DNA of 64,000 bases from Bacillus sp. Marseille-Q3570 (lineage in GTDB: Bacteria; Bacillota; Bacilli; Bacillales; Fictibacillaceae), in NCBI RefSeq assembly GCF_946151055.1, contig NZ_CAMGYZ010000004.1, positions 1 through 64,000 on the forward strand, read 5' to 3'. The notes beneath the pieces were generated by a model. The model was not told the DNA's origin, made no database searches, and saw nothing but the letters and a program-made list of their open reading frames with translations. Both the position numbers and the translations under genes were made by a program. Positions 1 through 8,904 of the stretch are shown here, one piece after another. Every line of letters starts with the position of its first letter. Within the stretch, counting starts at the first letter, position 1.

Positions 1-32
1 GTTTAGATCCTTACAAGTATATTCAAAACGAG

Positions 33-938
33 TTAATATTTTAACCATTTACTTAAATCTCGTTGAATTAAATCTTGAGTCTTTGTTATATCTTCTTTAA
101 AAAATTCAATTAATATTTTTTTAGTATCTGGGTTTATGTTAGGTTTATAAACATTCCTGCTAATGATTTTTTCTTTTAAAAAGATTAACGCCCTTTTTGG
201 TATAAAAAGTCTAATATTTTGTTTAAATTTGCCATTTGTTTTAATTAGTTTTTGTAGCACTTTATTTTTTGGTACTCCTGAGGTATTTAATTTTCTAGTA
301 ATCTGAAATGAAAAATTACTATCAACACCTAAGAATTCAAGAATATCATTTAATGTATGGTCTATATTTTTTGTTAAATCCTCAAAAAGGACAATTTTTA
401 CATTGTTTTCTCCAAATTCTTCTAGGTATTTTTTAACTTGGTTATAATATAGACCTACACTTTTCAAGTGCCATATTTGATGGTAATTAAGTAGTTTTCT
501 TTTTTCTTCTCTTTCTAAAGCCTTTTCAAATGGGAGGTTTTCTCTCATATCTCTTCTTAAATGAGTATAGGCAGACAATGCTCTGTCTATGGGATTTCTA
601 AGTATTATAATTATTTTAGAATTGCTATTGAATTTTGCAAGATCTTTGGCAACTTTATCATAATACATATATTCGATCGTTGCTTCTCCAATAATTTTTT
701 CGTTATTAACTCCCTTAAATAAATTCATATAACTTGATAAATCGGTAATTCTAGATTGATCCCACCAATCATCTCCTGGGCCAGTATGTTCTTCATTATC
801 ATATTTATAATTAAAAAATCTAGGTTCTTTTACCTCTGACATAAAAATATCAGGATGTTGGCTAAGATAATAATGAAGTGAGGTACTCCCACTCTTTTGA
901 GTACCAACTATAAATAAATTTGGTTTTTTTAGTTCCAC
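33..938 (-). CDS. PAPS-dependent sulfotransferase (EPS-modifying)
   Basis: This 301-residue soluble protein has the two hallmark PAPS-binding elements of the sulfotransferase superfamily. The 5'-phosphosulfate loop is near residues 11-25 (GTQKSGSTSLHYYL) and the 3'-phosphate site is near residues 110-125 (RNPIDRALSAY). The family moves sulfate from PAPS onto a hydroxyl or amine, here presumably a sugar of the exopolysaccharide because the gene is last in view of the EPS operon. It follows the Wzy-like gene by 42 bp. The coding sequence is strongly AT-rich, like the rest of the block up to about 7.8 kb, which suggests acquisition or exchange as a cassette. The acceptor sugar cannot be told from sequence. 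The superfamily call is firm and the role is inferred. Confidence 0.85.
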   Translation of the reverse strand: MELKKPNLFIVGTQKSGSTSLHYYLSQHPDIFMSEVKEPRFFNYKYDNEEHTGPGDDWWDQSRITDLSSYMNLFKGVNNEKIIGEATIEYMYYDKVAKDLAKFNSNSKIIIILRNPIDRALSAYTHLRRDMRENLPFEKALEREEKRKLLNYHQIWHLKSVGLYYNQVKKYLEEFGENNVKIVLFEDLTKNIDHTLNDILEFLGVDSNFSFQITRKLNTSGVPKNKVLQKLIKTNGKFKQNIRLFIPKRALIFLKEKIISRNVYKPNINPDTKKILIEFFKEDITKTQDLIQRDLSKWLKY

Positions 939-980
939 AATTAAAACTCTCCGTTCGATAGATTACATAATATAACAAAC

Positions 981-2135
981 TCATTCTACTTTTTTGTAAA
1001 AAAGAAAAATAAGTGAAATAAAAATCCAATACCCCCCACCTAAGTAACCACCTTTTTGGAAGTTCATAGCAGTAAACGCTATTGCTAATTTTGGGTTTTT
1101 GTAGAAAAGCCATAAATTGATAACAATATAAAAGAGAAAACTAACAATACCTAAATCCGTTAAAATATAGGCATAAATATTATATAAAGTGGGAGAATTT
1201 CCAATCCCTACCCCTAAAAGTAAGTTTTCTAATTTGATATATTTCCAACTCCCCGATAATCTCACATTACCAGATGCATCTGTACCTGATAGTAACTCTT
1301 GTGTTCTAATTAATAACGTTTTTTCAATTGTGTTCCATAGTGCTAATAATGCTATCGTTGCTAGTATTATAAATATTATATTTTTCTTTCTATTAATTAA
1401 ACTAATTATATTTCTAAGTTTAAAATAGTACAGAGCTTTTATTACAATCATAATTAGGATAGCACTATAGGAAAAAGTTAGAATCACTGTTGACGTAATT
1501 AAAAAATCATGTGATTTTTTAATTGAAAACTTATTATGATTAAAATAAAGTATTGCTAAAATTGTATTCAGATAGAACCCCAAGTGCGCAGGTTCAGAAA
1601 ATAAACTCCTTGTTCTTATTATGCTCCTACCCCACCCCCTATAAGTATAACTTTCAAGATCTTGTCTAGTAAATTCCCATATAAATTCATATGGGAAAAT
1701 TCCATCAGCAAATATTGATAACGTAATATATATACCAATTAGCGAAATTATTACAGCACTAAATGACAAATTTTTTAATAAATTTATCTCCAGTTTTCTA
1801 TGACGTATAAAGTTAACTAAAATAATTATAGTTATCAAATAAAAAATAGCTTTGGTAAAGCCTTGTAATGCAGGTTCATAAAGAAAGAAAGTATTAAAAA
1901 TTAAGTTAAATAAAATATTGGTTATAAGCAACAATATGATAATTATAATAATAACAAAGTGAATTTTCTTGACTGAAAAATATTTGGTTTTTAGGTTATA
2001 GAAAATTATTAAAACAAAGAGTGCGAAAAGAATATAATCAGTAAAATTCCCGAAGAATAATTTCCAATCCGTAAAAACAAAGGCACTACTTGTTAATATT
2101 AAAATTAATTTGTCAAACTTTGTATAACTATTCAT
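981..2135 (-). CDS. Wzy-like polysaccharide polymerase (multi-pass membrane protein)
   Basis: This 384-residue, very hydrophobic protein shows about ten predicted membrane segments and a larger outside loop in the middle that carries the motif RSLFSEPAHLGFYLN. That layout is typical of O-antigen/EPS polymerases of the Wzy/EpsG type, which join lipid-linked repeat units outside the membrane. Sequence identity in this family is always low, so the call rests on topology, the SEPAHLG motif and position between glycosyltransferases and a sulfotransferase in an EPS operon. An O-antigen-ligase-like role is the main alternative. It is AT-rich like its neighbours and starts at an ATG 14 bp downstream of the stop of the preceding glycosyltransferase. 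Confidence 0.7.
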   Translation of the reverse strand: MNSYTKFDKLILILTSSAFVFTDWKLFFGNFTDYILFALFVLIIFYNLKTKYFSVKKIHFVIIIIIILLLITNILFNLIFNTFFLYEPALQGFTKAIFYLITIIILVNFIRHRKLEINLLKNLSFSAVIISLIGIYITLSIFADGIFPYEFIWEFTRQDLESYTYRGWGRSIIRTRSLFSEPAHLGFYLNTILAILYFNHNKFSIKKSHDFLITSTVILTFSYSAILIMIVIKALYYFKLRNIISLINRKKNIIFIILATIALLALWNTIEKTLLIRTQELLSGTDASGNVRLSGSWKYIKLENLLLGVGIGNSPTLYNIYAYILTDLGIVSFLFYIVINLWLFYKNPKLAIAFTAMNFQKGGYLGGGYWIFISLIFLFYKKVE

Positions 2136-2149
2136 AATTTCTATTCACT

Positions 2150-2944
2150 CTATCTTTTTTTAAATTCATTTTTACCATTTAACATAAACTTCAAGGCTGC
2201 TACCATTCCTATACTTTCAGAAAAAAGCTTTCTTTTCCTAACAATAAATTGAATAATTAAGAAATAAGCCACAAAATTACCACCAATCGCTCCAAATAAT
2301 GCTCCACGATCAAATAAATATTTCTCATTAAATCCTTCAAACCATGTAGATTCACCTTCTTCTATTTCTGCAATAATTTCAGTATTTGAATATATCTTCA
2401 ATCCCTTTTTTAAAGATTCAACAATAAATAAACTGTCTTCTCCTGATCCATATAATGCACCTCCACCAAACATTAATGAAAAGAAAATATTGTTTTTAAT
2501 AATAGATTCTCTTCGGAAACCAATATTAACAGTACCGTACTTTAATCCGTTTATTAATCTAACTCTTCCATTTTTTTTTACTTTCATTTTTGTATTTTTG
2601 TTTTTTTTATTTATGGGTACATTAAATATTATTATATCTGCGTCTGGCCTTTTCTTAAATGCATTAATAACAGTCTTTTCATAGTTATCTTTATAAACCA
2701 TATCATCATCAGCCATAAGACAAATATCCGCTGAAGATCTCATTAATGCAGTATTTCTACTTAAACCAACTCCTTTTTCATTAAAAGTCATAACCTTTAC
2801 TTTTTTTCCTAAATAATCAAACTTTTCTACATTATCATCATCAGACTGGTTAACAACTATCGCGTCTGATTTAATATTCATTTTGGATAGCAATTTTTCA
2901 CAATCATTTTGATACATTGTTGAGAGTAGTATTTCTAACTTCAT
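2150..2944 (-). CDS. Family 2-like glycosyltransferase
   Basis: The protein (about 264 residues from the ATG at 2944) resembles GT-A fold family 2 enzymes. It has an early nucleotide-sugar binding region with NQSDDDN, then a metal-binding acidic cluster LMADDDMVY near residue 95 and a later acidic motif SGEDSLF near residue 190. It should add one sugar to the lipid-linked EPS repeat unit on the cytoplasmic side. The N terminus (MKLEILLSTMYQ) recalls a subgroup found in capsule loci. A TTG twelve bases upstream is possible, but the GGGG run is better spaced for the ATG at 2944. Donor and acceptor are unknown. Confidence 0.75.
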   Translation of the reverse strand: MKLEILLSTMYQNDCEKLLSKMNIKSDAIVVNQSDDDNVEKFDYLGKKVKVMTFNEKGVGLSRNTALMRSSADICLMADDDMVYKDNYEKTVINAFKKRPDADIIIFNVPINKKNKNTKMKVKKNGRVRLINGLKYGTVNIGFRRESIIKNNIFFSLMFGGGALYGSGEDSLFIVESLKKGLKIYSNTEIIAEIEEGESTWFEGFNEKYLFDRGALFGAIGGNFVAYFLIIQFIVRKRKLFSESIGMVAALKFMLNGKNEFKKR

Positions 2945-2975
2945 CTTCCACCCCAATTTTATTCCTACAAGTTTA

Positions 2976-4142
2976 TTATCTAGTACTTTCAGCTTTTTCC
3001 CAAAAAGGCTTTACTCTTCCAGTTACTATATTAAACACACCAATCCATTGTGCAAGAATAGTCATGCAATAATAATAAATAATTGTTAATAGTTTATTAT
3101 TTATTCCAGTTACTGCTCTAATAATAGCTAATAAATAAAATAAAATTTGCCCAATAAAGGATACTAAGAAATAATCAGAGTCTAGTATCAAAAAAGCATT
3201 TGAAAAAAATAAAAATAAATGCGAAACCCAAAGTAGATATCTACAAGTTCTATGTCCAAAGTAAAAATATGAATACCACCCGTACTTTGGAATGTTTAAT
3301 AATCTAATATCTGGTAAAATATTCTTTAATATCCTTCTACTCATTCTAACTTTTCGCTTAAATTCATCTTCAATGATTTCTCCCGCTTTTTCATAAGCTA
3401 TAGCCTGATGGTTACAAATTGCTCTTTTTCCAAGTAGTGAAAAATATCTAGGCATAGTACTATCATGGGATTGAATCGGATCAAAATCATAATATTCCTT
3501 TGTACGGCACGCATAAATTGCACCATTTCCAGCCGTAATTGTCTGTATTTTTGCCTCAACTTCTCGAATAGCTAGGTCACTATTCCAGTAATTTGCCTCA
3601 GCATGACTAACATCAGTTGCACCTTGATTAATTATACATAATTTACCTGAAACATAAGCGATATCATCCGAAGAAAACGATGCCATTAACTCTTTTACAG
3701 AATGCTTCTCCATAATAGAATTTGCATCAGTCATTACTAAGTATTCTGTTTTCACAGTTTTTTGAGCTTCATTCTGAGCATTTGTTTTACCCTTACGTGC
3801 TTTTACTTCATAAAGCCGAATATTCTTACCTGGGTGTTCTTGTATGAAACCTCTTACTATATTGTTAGTTTCATCTGTACTGTTATCTGATGCAACCAAG
3901 AATTCAATTTTTTCTGGTGGGTAATTAAGTTGAACGATGTTATTAAGTTTTTCCCGAATTACTTTTTCTTCATTATGAGCAACCACCATTACTGTAACAG
4001 AAGGTTTATGGGAATAATCTTTTACTAGTTGTCTATTATGATAGACTTTATTTAGCATTTTTAGTGAAAGCGGATAGCCAATCATCGCCCAAAAGATTAA
4101 AAATCCGCTTGTGAAGAAAATTAACTTAAGTAATATTTCCAT
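2976..4142 (-). CDS. Membrane-anchored family 2 glycosyltransferase
   Basis: This 388-residue protein has one N-terminal membrane segment, a cytoplasmic GT2 catalytic domain (residues about 45-280) and two to four C-terminal membrane segments. The domain contains VTVMVVAHNEE, the donor-binding SDNSTDET stretch and the TDANS acidic motif. This is the architecture of processive or polyprenyl-linked GT2 enzymes such as hyaluronan or poly-GlcNAc synthase relatives, but a repeat-unit transferase is equally possible in a Wzy-type cluster. A good ribosome site (GGGAGA) lies 7-8 bases before the ATG at 4142. It sits between the FemAB-like gene and the smaller GT2 gene, on the same transcript. Confidence 0.8.
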   Translation of the reverse strand: MEILLKLIFFTSGFLIFWAMIGYPLSLKMLNKVYHNRQLVKDYSHKPSVTVMVVAHNEEKVIREKLNNIVQLNYPPEKIEFLVASDNSTDETNNIVRGFIQEHPGKNIRLYEVKARKGKTNAQNEAQKTVKTEYLVMTDANSIMEKHSVKELMASFSSDDIAYVSGKLCIINQGATDVSHAEANYWNSDLAIREVEAKIQTITAGNGAIYACRTKEYYDFDPIQSHDSTMPRYFSLLGKRAICNHQAIAYEKAGEIIEDEFKRKVRMSRRILKNILPDIRLLNIPKYGWYSYFYFGHRTCRYLLWVSHLFLFFSNAFLILDSDYFLVSFIGQILFYLLAIIRAVTGINNKLLTIIYYYCMTILAQWIGVFNIVTGRVKPFWEKAESTR

Positions 4143-4187
4143 AGGACTTCTCCCATCTCTTTATTCCAAAATGATTATTTCCCCTCT

Positions 4188-5237
4188 TCAGCCTCTATAC
4201 AAAGGAAAATAATTAAGATTATCGATTGTTCCTTTTCTTATTTGTATTAGTTCTTCATATTTATCTATGTCAAAGATCTTTTTGCCTACTTTAAATATTG
4301 TTGTTGAATTTTTATTAAAAGCCTTTTTAAACTTAAATAGACTATCTTCCTTTCCGCCCAAACCCCCACCTAAATGGAAAAACTCGAGACCATTTTCATA
4401 ACCCCAACATGCTGCATCATAAAGTAATAGGTTTGTTGGTGCGTATGAAAGGTACTTTGGGTCAGAAGCTGACAAATGATAATGCATATTCCTATTGGAA
4501 AACAATATCATTGACATTGCTACAATATTTGTATCCAAAACTGCATAAAAAATCATGAAATGATATTTCAAATCATTTAGTATACTTTTATAAAACTCAG
4601 AATTGAAATAATAATAATCTGATGCATTATCTTTATCCATCGTTGCATTATACATTTCAACAAACTTATCAATTAACTCAGGATTTCTCCCCCAATAAAT
4701 ATCAATTCCAGCTTTCTTTGCTTTTCTAATTACATTTCTATTTTTACCTTTTAACTCATTCCAAATTTGATCCCTTGATTTTAGATTCAATGTAATAGTT
4801 TGGCCTATATCAGTTACATCATAAATTTTTTTTAAGCTATCTCCATTATTTATAATTGGATGAAATCTAACAAACTCACTTACTATATTGTTTTCTTTAC
4901 AATATCCTCTAAAAGTTTCTTCTAACTCTATAAGAGAGTTTTGTAACTGTAGACCTTCAAAAATAAATCCTCCATAACCATACGGTGTTGATATATCAAA
5001 ATATGTATCTGAATTAATTTTACCAGAGAAAATAGGGTCCTGACCTATATCTCTTAACATAAAAACATTCATAGCCCGAAATTTATTTTTTTCATAACAA
5101 ACCAGTATTGGTTTACCATCCCCGTGAATATTAAATGCGCGAACATAGTCTGAGAGATAATAAACATCATAATTATTAAAGCTTTTAACAATCTCATCCC
5201 ATTGTTGTGACTCTTCTAAGGTAAAAACTGATAACAC
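4188..5237 (-). CDS. FemAB/GNAT-like transferase in the EPS cluster
   Basis: The 349-residue protein matches the general pattern of FemAB-like or CelD-like GNAT proteins: two tandem acetyltransferase-like folds, with the segment KGKNRNVIRKAKKAG near residues 165-180 and the C-terminal LEFFHLGGGLGG segment near 285. FemABX proteins transfer amino acids from aminoacyl-tRNA to lipid-linked cell-wall precursors. In EPS loci such proteins are thought to acylate or aminoacylate sugars. Here it would act on an amino sugar made by the neighbouring DegT-type aminotransferase, which is an inference. The start appears to be a GTG at 5237; the ATG overlapping it is out of frame. Fold call is moderate, substrate unknown. 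Confidence 0.65.
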   Translation of the reverse strand: MLSVFTLEESQQWDEIVKSFNNYDVYYLSDYVRAFNIHGDGKPILVCYEKNKFRAMNVFMLRDIGQDPIFSGKINSDTYFDISTPYGYGGFIFEGLQLQNSLIELEETFRGYCKENNIVSEFVRFHPIINNGDSLKKIYDVTDIGQTITLNLKSRDQIWNELKGKNRNVIRKAKKAGIDIYWGRNPELIDKFVEMYNATMDKDNASDYYYFNSEFYKSILNDLKYHFMIFYAVLDTNIVAMSMILFSNRNMHYHLSASDPKYLSYAPTNLLLYDAACWGYENGLEFFHLGGGLGGKEDSLFKFKKAFNKNSTTIFKVGKKIFDIDKYEELIQIRKGTIDNLNYFPLYRG

Positions 5238-5265
5238 ATACTCACATCCTTACTCCTATCCTACT

Positions 5266-6078
5266 TCACCTAATAAATTGCTCAAAATCAGTATTTACAA
5301 GTTCTTGATACATAGCATCTACAATACTTTGGGATAAATTTTGTTTCCATTTTTCCAAATTTATATCTTTCTTATATACACTGTATGGATCATTGTCTTT
5401 TTTACTTTTAGATTCACTAATAAATTCTAATGTTTGTGGTTCCGTATCTAGACTACAAAATTCAAACATTTTTTTTGTTGTATCTATAGTACTTTTTACT
5501 AGGTCTTCATATTTTACAATCATAATTTTTTCAGGATATTTTTCCTTAGCCCATAAAAAAAGTTTAGTAGCTTCTTTCCATTTCTCAAAACCGAAATATT
5601 CTTCTGGTTTAAAAAAATTCCGATTTTGAGCATATCTCCACTCTTCTTGAAAGTTTAATCCTGGTGGAAATTCTTTAGGTGCACTTTTCCAAGAGCTTAA
5701 AACAGCAAATGGATTCCTAATTATTGCTATTATCTTTATTTCCTCTACTTCTTTTAAAAGTTTAGGAATCATATAATGATATCTAACCATCTTTGTAACC
5801 AAAGTCCGAGGAGAATCATCTGTTTTGTTAAAATTCGGATAATAACCCTTTTCAATTTGTTTAGTCTGATCTAAAAAATCATCATTAGTTTGATATAATT
5901 CTCTATAAAAAGTTGAAATTTCTTCCTTACTACTTCTTACATTTATTGCATCTTTAAAGGTATATGAGAATAGAGGTTGAAACTTATATCTTGTATCAGT
6001 AGAGCTATTAAATATTTGTCCTAACCAAGAAGTACCAGAACGCGGTACTCCATGTATAGAAACAATTTTATTAAACAT
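5266..6078 (-). CDS. Second PAPS-dependent sulfotransferase of the EPS cluster
   Basis: This 270-residue protein is a distinct sulfotransferase, only distantly similar to the one at 33-938. The 5'-PSB loop is at the extreme N terminus (HGVPRSGTSWLGQIF, residues 9-23) and the 3'-PB element is IIRNPFAVLSSW near residue 120. PAPS-binding residues are therefore intact. It starts at an ATG preceded by a GGGGGAAA ribosome site, 17 bp after the stop of the phosphoglycosyl transferase. Two different sulfotransferases in one operon suggest sulfation at two positions or on two sugars. Target residues are unknown. Confidence 0.85.
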   Translation of the reverse strand: MFNKIVSIHGVPRSGTSWLGQIFNSSTDTRYKFQPLFSYTFKDAINVRSSKEEISTFYRELYQTNDDFLDQTKQIEKGYYPNFNKTDDSPRTLVTKMVRYHYMIPKLLKEVEEIKIIAIIRNPFAVLSSWKSAPKEFPPGLNFQEEWRYAQNRNFFKPEEYFGFEKWKEATKLFLWAKEKYPEKIMIVKYEDLVKSTIDTTKKMFEFCSLDTEPQTLEFISESKSKKDNDPYSVYKKDINLEKWKQNLSQSIVDAMYQELVNTDFEQFIR

Positions 6079-6095
6079 TTAATTTCCCCCGTAAT

Positions 6096-6722
6096 CTATA
6101 ATTTTTTAAATTCATTTGAAATTTCTTGTTTGTGCACTGAGTCTTGTTTTAAAACAATAAAAATTGTTTTGAAAAAAATTTTTATATCCAATAATAAAGA
6201 AAGGTTTTCAATATACCTTAAATCATATTTTACTTTTTCAGACCAGTTCAGTGATTGTCTCCCATTAATTTGTGCTAATCCAGTAATTCCTGGTCGAACA
6301 AGATGACGATTACGATATTCTTCAGGGAGTTGATCTATAACCTGTTTTAATGTGGGTCTTGGTCCTATTATACTCATATCTCCATTAAAAATATTTATTA
6401 ATTGAGGTATCTCATCCAAACTAGTTTTTCTTAAAATTTTCCCTATTCTAGTTATCCTCATATCATTTTTGCTTGTTTTTAATCCTGTTCCCATACATTC
6501 AGCTTTATCTACCATGGTTCTGAATTTATAAATCTTAAATTGTGTATTATTTCTTCCTACTCTGTTTTGAACAAAAAATATGGGTCCTTTAGAGTCCATT
6601 TTCACTATAATAGAAATAATGACAAAAAGTGGGCTTAGAAGAACAATTGAAATTAGAGATATGAATAGATCTATGTATCTTTTTATAAATCTACTGTAAG
6701 TGCTATCCTTGTAATTTTTCAT
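6096..6722 (-). CDS. Undecaprenyl-phosphate phosphoglycosyl transferase (EpsL/PglC type)
   Basis: This is a small monotopic phosphoglycosyl transferase (about 208 residues). One N-terminal re-entrant membrane helix (residues about 15-40) precedes the conserved catalytic domain with KFRTM, LRKTSLDEIPQL (the Asp-Glu catalytic pair), IIGPRP and RPGITGLAQINGR. It transfers a sugar-1-phosphate from a UDP-sugar to undecaprenyl phosphate and so starts repeat-unit synthesis at the inner membrane face. The likely donor is a UDP-diNAcBac-like or UDP-HexNAc sugar, because the dehydratase and aminotransferase upstream would make one. Start is set at the ATG in a TAATG overlap with the aminotransferase stop, which implies translational coupling; a GTG at 6734 is less likely. 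Confidence 0.9.
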   Translation of the reverse strand: MKNYKDSTYSRFIKRYIDLFISLISIVLLSPLFVIISIIVKMDSKGPIFFVQNRVGRNNTQFKIYKFRTMVDKAECMGTGLKTSKNDMRITRIGKILRKTSLDEIPQLINIFNGDMSIIGPRPTLKQVIDQLPEEYRNRHLVRPGITGLAQINGRQSLNWSEKVKYDLRYIENLSLLLDIKIFFKTIFIVLKQDSVHKQEISNEFKKL

Positions 6723-7852
6723 TATTTTATCCACACCCCCTTAATTACCCGTGTAATATACTCCAAATCCTTTTCCGACATTTTTGTATCCGAGGGCAAG
6801 CACACCCCATTTTCAAATAACTTTTCTGCTACATTTGTTCCGATAAAATCATATTTTTCAAAGAATGGTTGCTTGTGCATTGGCTTCCATAAAGGTCTTG
6901 ATTCAATATTTTCTTTTTCTAGGGCTTCCATTACATCAATCGGTCTTACATATCCATTCAAAGTAATTGAACTTAACCAAAAGTTTGGCTCATCCCATTC
7001 ATTAATGGGCATTAATTGAATACCTTCGAGTGCACCTAATTCTTTTTTATAATAATCAAAGATGTATTTCTTTTTTTGTACTCTTTGATCCAAGACTCTT
7101 AACTGTCCTCTTCCAATTCCTGCAACTACATTACTCATGCGGTAATTAAAGCCTAATTCACTATGCTGATAGTGTCTTGCAGGGTCTCTAGATTGAGTAG
7201 CCCAAAATCTAACCTTTGCAATACGCTCTTCATTATCAGAAACAAGCATCCCTCCGCCAGAGGTTGTAATAATTTTATTACCATTAAAAGAGAAGATTCC
7301 ATAATCACCAAAAGTCCCTGTATGTTTTCCTTTATAATATGTCCCTAAAGACTCTGCTGCATCTTCAATGACTACGACATTATGTTTTTTGCAAATTTCT
7401 ATAATCCTATCCATATCTGCAGAGATTCCATAAAGATGGACTACAATAACTGCTTTTACATTTGGATATTTTTCAAAAGCTTCTTCTAGAGCTTGAGGAC
7501 ACATATTCCAGGTTTTAAAGTCACTATCTATAAAAACTGGGGTTGCATTCTGATAAATTATTGGATTCGCGGTTGCTGAGAACGTTAGAGTTGGGCAAAA
7601 AACGGGGTCTCCTTCTCCAACGCCCGCAGCTCTTAATGCCAAGTGGATTGCTCCGGTTCCGGAAGATAGCGCCGCTGCCGCTTTTGAACCTATCTTAGCC
7701 GTAAACTCATTTTCAAACTGGTTAACATTGTTCCCAAGTGGAGCAATCCAGTTTGTATCAAAAGCTTCCTTTACGTATTCCATTTCAAAGCCTTCATCAC
7801 TCATATGAGGTGATGAAAGAAATATTCTTTCGTTTACTTTTGTTGCCTCCAT
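6722..7852 (-). CDS. DegT/DnrJ/EryC1-family PLP aminotransferase (EpsN/PglE-like)
   Basis: This is a full-length sugar aminotransferase (about 376 residues). The PLP-binding features are visible: SSGTGAIHLALRAAG near residue 60, VVHLYG, the EDAAESLG stretch with the cofactor-stacking Asp, and SFNGNKIITTSGGG with the internal-aldimine Lys near residue 190. It would convert the 4-keto sugar made by the EpsC/CapD-like dehydratase into a UDP-4-amino sugar, as PglE/EpsN do. It is the first gene after the terminator downstream of galU, so it either has its own promoter in 7860-7948 or depends on read-through. Start is set at the ATG at 7852 with GGAAG 8 bases before; a TTG at 7858 is an alternative. 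Confidence 0.9.
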   Translation of the reverse strand: MEATKVNERIFLSSPHMSDEGFEMEYVKEAFDTNWIAPLGNNVNQFENEFTAKIGSKAAAALSSGTGAIHLALRAAGVGEGDPVFCPTLTFSATANPIIYQNATPVFIDSDFKTWNMCPQALEEAFEKYPNVKAVIVVHLYGISADMDRIIEICKKHNVVVIEDAAESLGTYYKGKHTGTFGDYGIFSFNGNKIITTSGGGMLVSDNEERIAKVRFWATQSRDPARHYQHSELGFNYRMSNVVAGIGRGQLRVLDQRVQKKKYIFDYYKKELGALEGIQLMPINEWDEPNFWLSSITLNGYVRPIDVMEALEKENIESRPLWKPMHKQPFFEKYDFIGTNVAEKLFENGVCLPSDTKMSEKDLEYITRVIKGVWIK

Positions 7853-7948
7853 CTTCAAGTCTTCCTTCCTCTATTAGATTATTCTTTAGTAGATTAGGAC
7901 CTAATTGGAATCGTTTCACGTTTCTTTCCAACAAACTACTAAACCACT

Positions 7949-7994
7949 AAAAAAATAATGAGTTATGTTAAATTTAAAGGATTTAACATAACTC
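7949..7994 (-). terminator. Strong Rho-independent terminator after galU
   Basis: A perfect 14-bp stem (GAGTTATGTTAAAT paired with ATTTAACATAACTC, positions 7960-7973 and 7981-7994) with a 7-nt loop is followed on the minus strand by ATTATTTTTTTAG. It begins six bases past the galU stop codon and lies inside the EPS gene series, 97 bp before the next gene. It is therefore either a real operon end or a barrier crossed by EAR-dependent processive antitermination. Confidence 0.9.
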
Positions 7995-7999
7995 CTGTA

Positions 8000-8890
8000 C
8001 TACTGTGGTAATTTTTCCTTCATTAACATAGTTTCTAAATATTCTAATACATTACCCTTCAAATCATCCCGCTGTAAAGCAAATTCGACTGTGGCTTTGA
8101 TGAAACCGAGTTTATCCCCAACGTCATACCGGTGACCATCAAATTCATATCCGATGACCATTTGATTTCCATTCAATTTCTTAATTGCATCTGTTAACTG
8201 GATTTCCTGACCTGCACCTGGCGCAAGGGTTTCTAAAATATCAAAGACCTCTGGACGTAAGATGTAACGCCCCATGATTGCGTAATTGGACGGTGCTTCT
8301 TCCACTTTTGGTTTTTCCAAGAGATTATCAATATGGAAAATTCCATTTACTAAGCTGTTACCGATTGAAATGACACCGTATTTCGAAACGTCTTCAGCCG
8401 GAACTTGTTGAACTCCGATGACCGAAGAGTTAAACCGATCATATACATCAATCAATTGCTTTAAGCAAGGTGTATAGGGTGAATGGACGATATCATCACC
8501 CAGCAAGACTGCAAATGGCTCATCTCCAATAAATCGGCTTGCGCATGCGATTGCATGACCAAGTCCAAGAGGTTCTTTTTGACGGATATAATGGATGTTT
8601 GCTAGTTTAGATATTTCTTGAATTTCTTCTAGTTGCTCAAGCTTACCTTTTTTCAATAATGTCTCTTCTAATTCATAGGATTTATCAAAATGATCTTCAA
8701 TCGCCCTTTTACCACGACCAGTAACAATGATAATATCTTCTATCCCAGATTCTACTGCTTCTTCAATAATGTATTGGATCGTTGGTTTATCGACGATTGG
8801 TAGCATTTCTTTCGGCTGTGCTTTTGTAGCTGGTAAAAAACGTGTTCCTAATCCGGCTGCAGGAATGATCGCTTTCCGTACTTTTTTCAT
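8000..8890 (-). CDS. galU: UTP-glucose-1-phosphate uridylyltransferase
   Basis: This 296-residue protein is a textbook GalU/GtaB. It has the N-terminal nucleotide-binding signature [25 protein letters not shown] (seen at residues about 8-32), LLGDDIVHS with the metal-binding Asp pair near residue 130, and the EIQLTDAI motif near 240. It makes UDP-glucose from glucose-1-phosphate and UTP, feeding EPS and probably wall glycolipid and teichoic acid synthesis. It lies 14 bp downstream of the epsC-like gene, on the same transcript, and is followed at once by a strong terminator. Base composition is already less AT-rich than the block to its left. Confidence 0.97.
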   Translation of the reverse strand: MKKVRKAIIPAAGLGTRFLPATKAQPKEMLPIVDKPTIQYIIEEAVESGIEDIIIVTGRGKRAIEDHFDKSYELEETLLKKGKLEQLEEIQEISKLANIHYIRQKEPLGLGHAIACASRFIGDEPFAVLLGDDIVHSPYTPCLKQLIDVYDRFNSSVIGVQQVPAEDVSKYGVISIGNSLVNGIFHIDNLLEKPKVEEAPSNYAIMGRYILRPEVFDILETLAPGAGQEIQLTDAIKKLNGNQMVIGYEFDGHRYDVGDKLGFIKATVEFALQRDDLKGNVLEYLETMLMKEKLPQ

Positions 8891-8904
8891 TTGATCTCTC
8901 CCCC

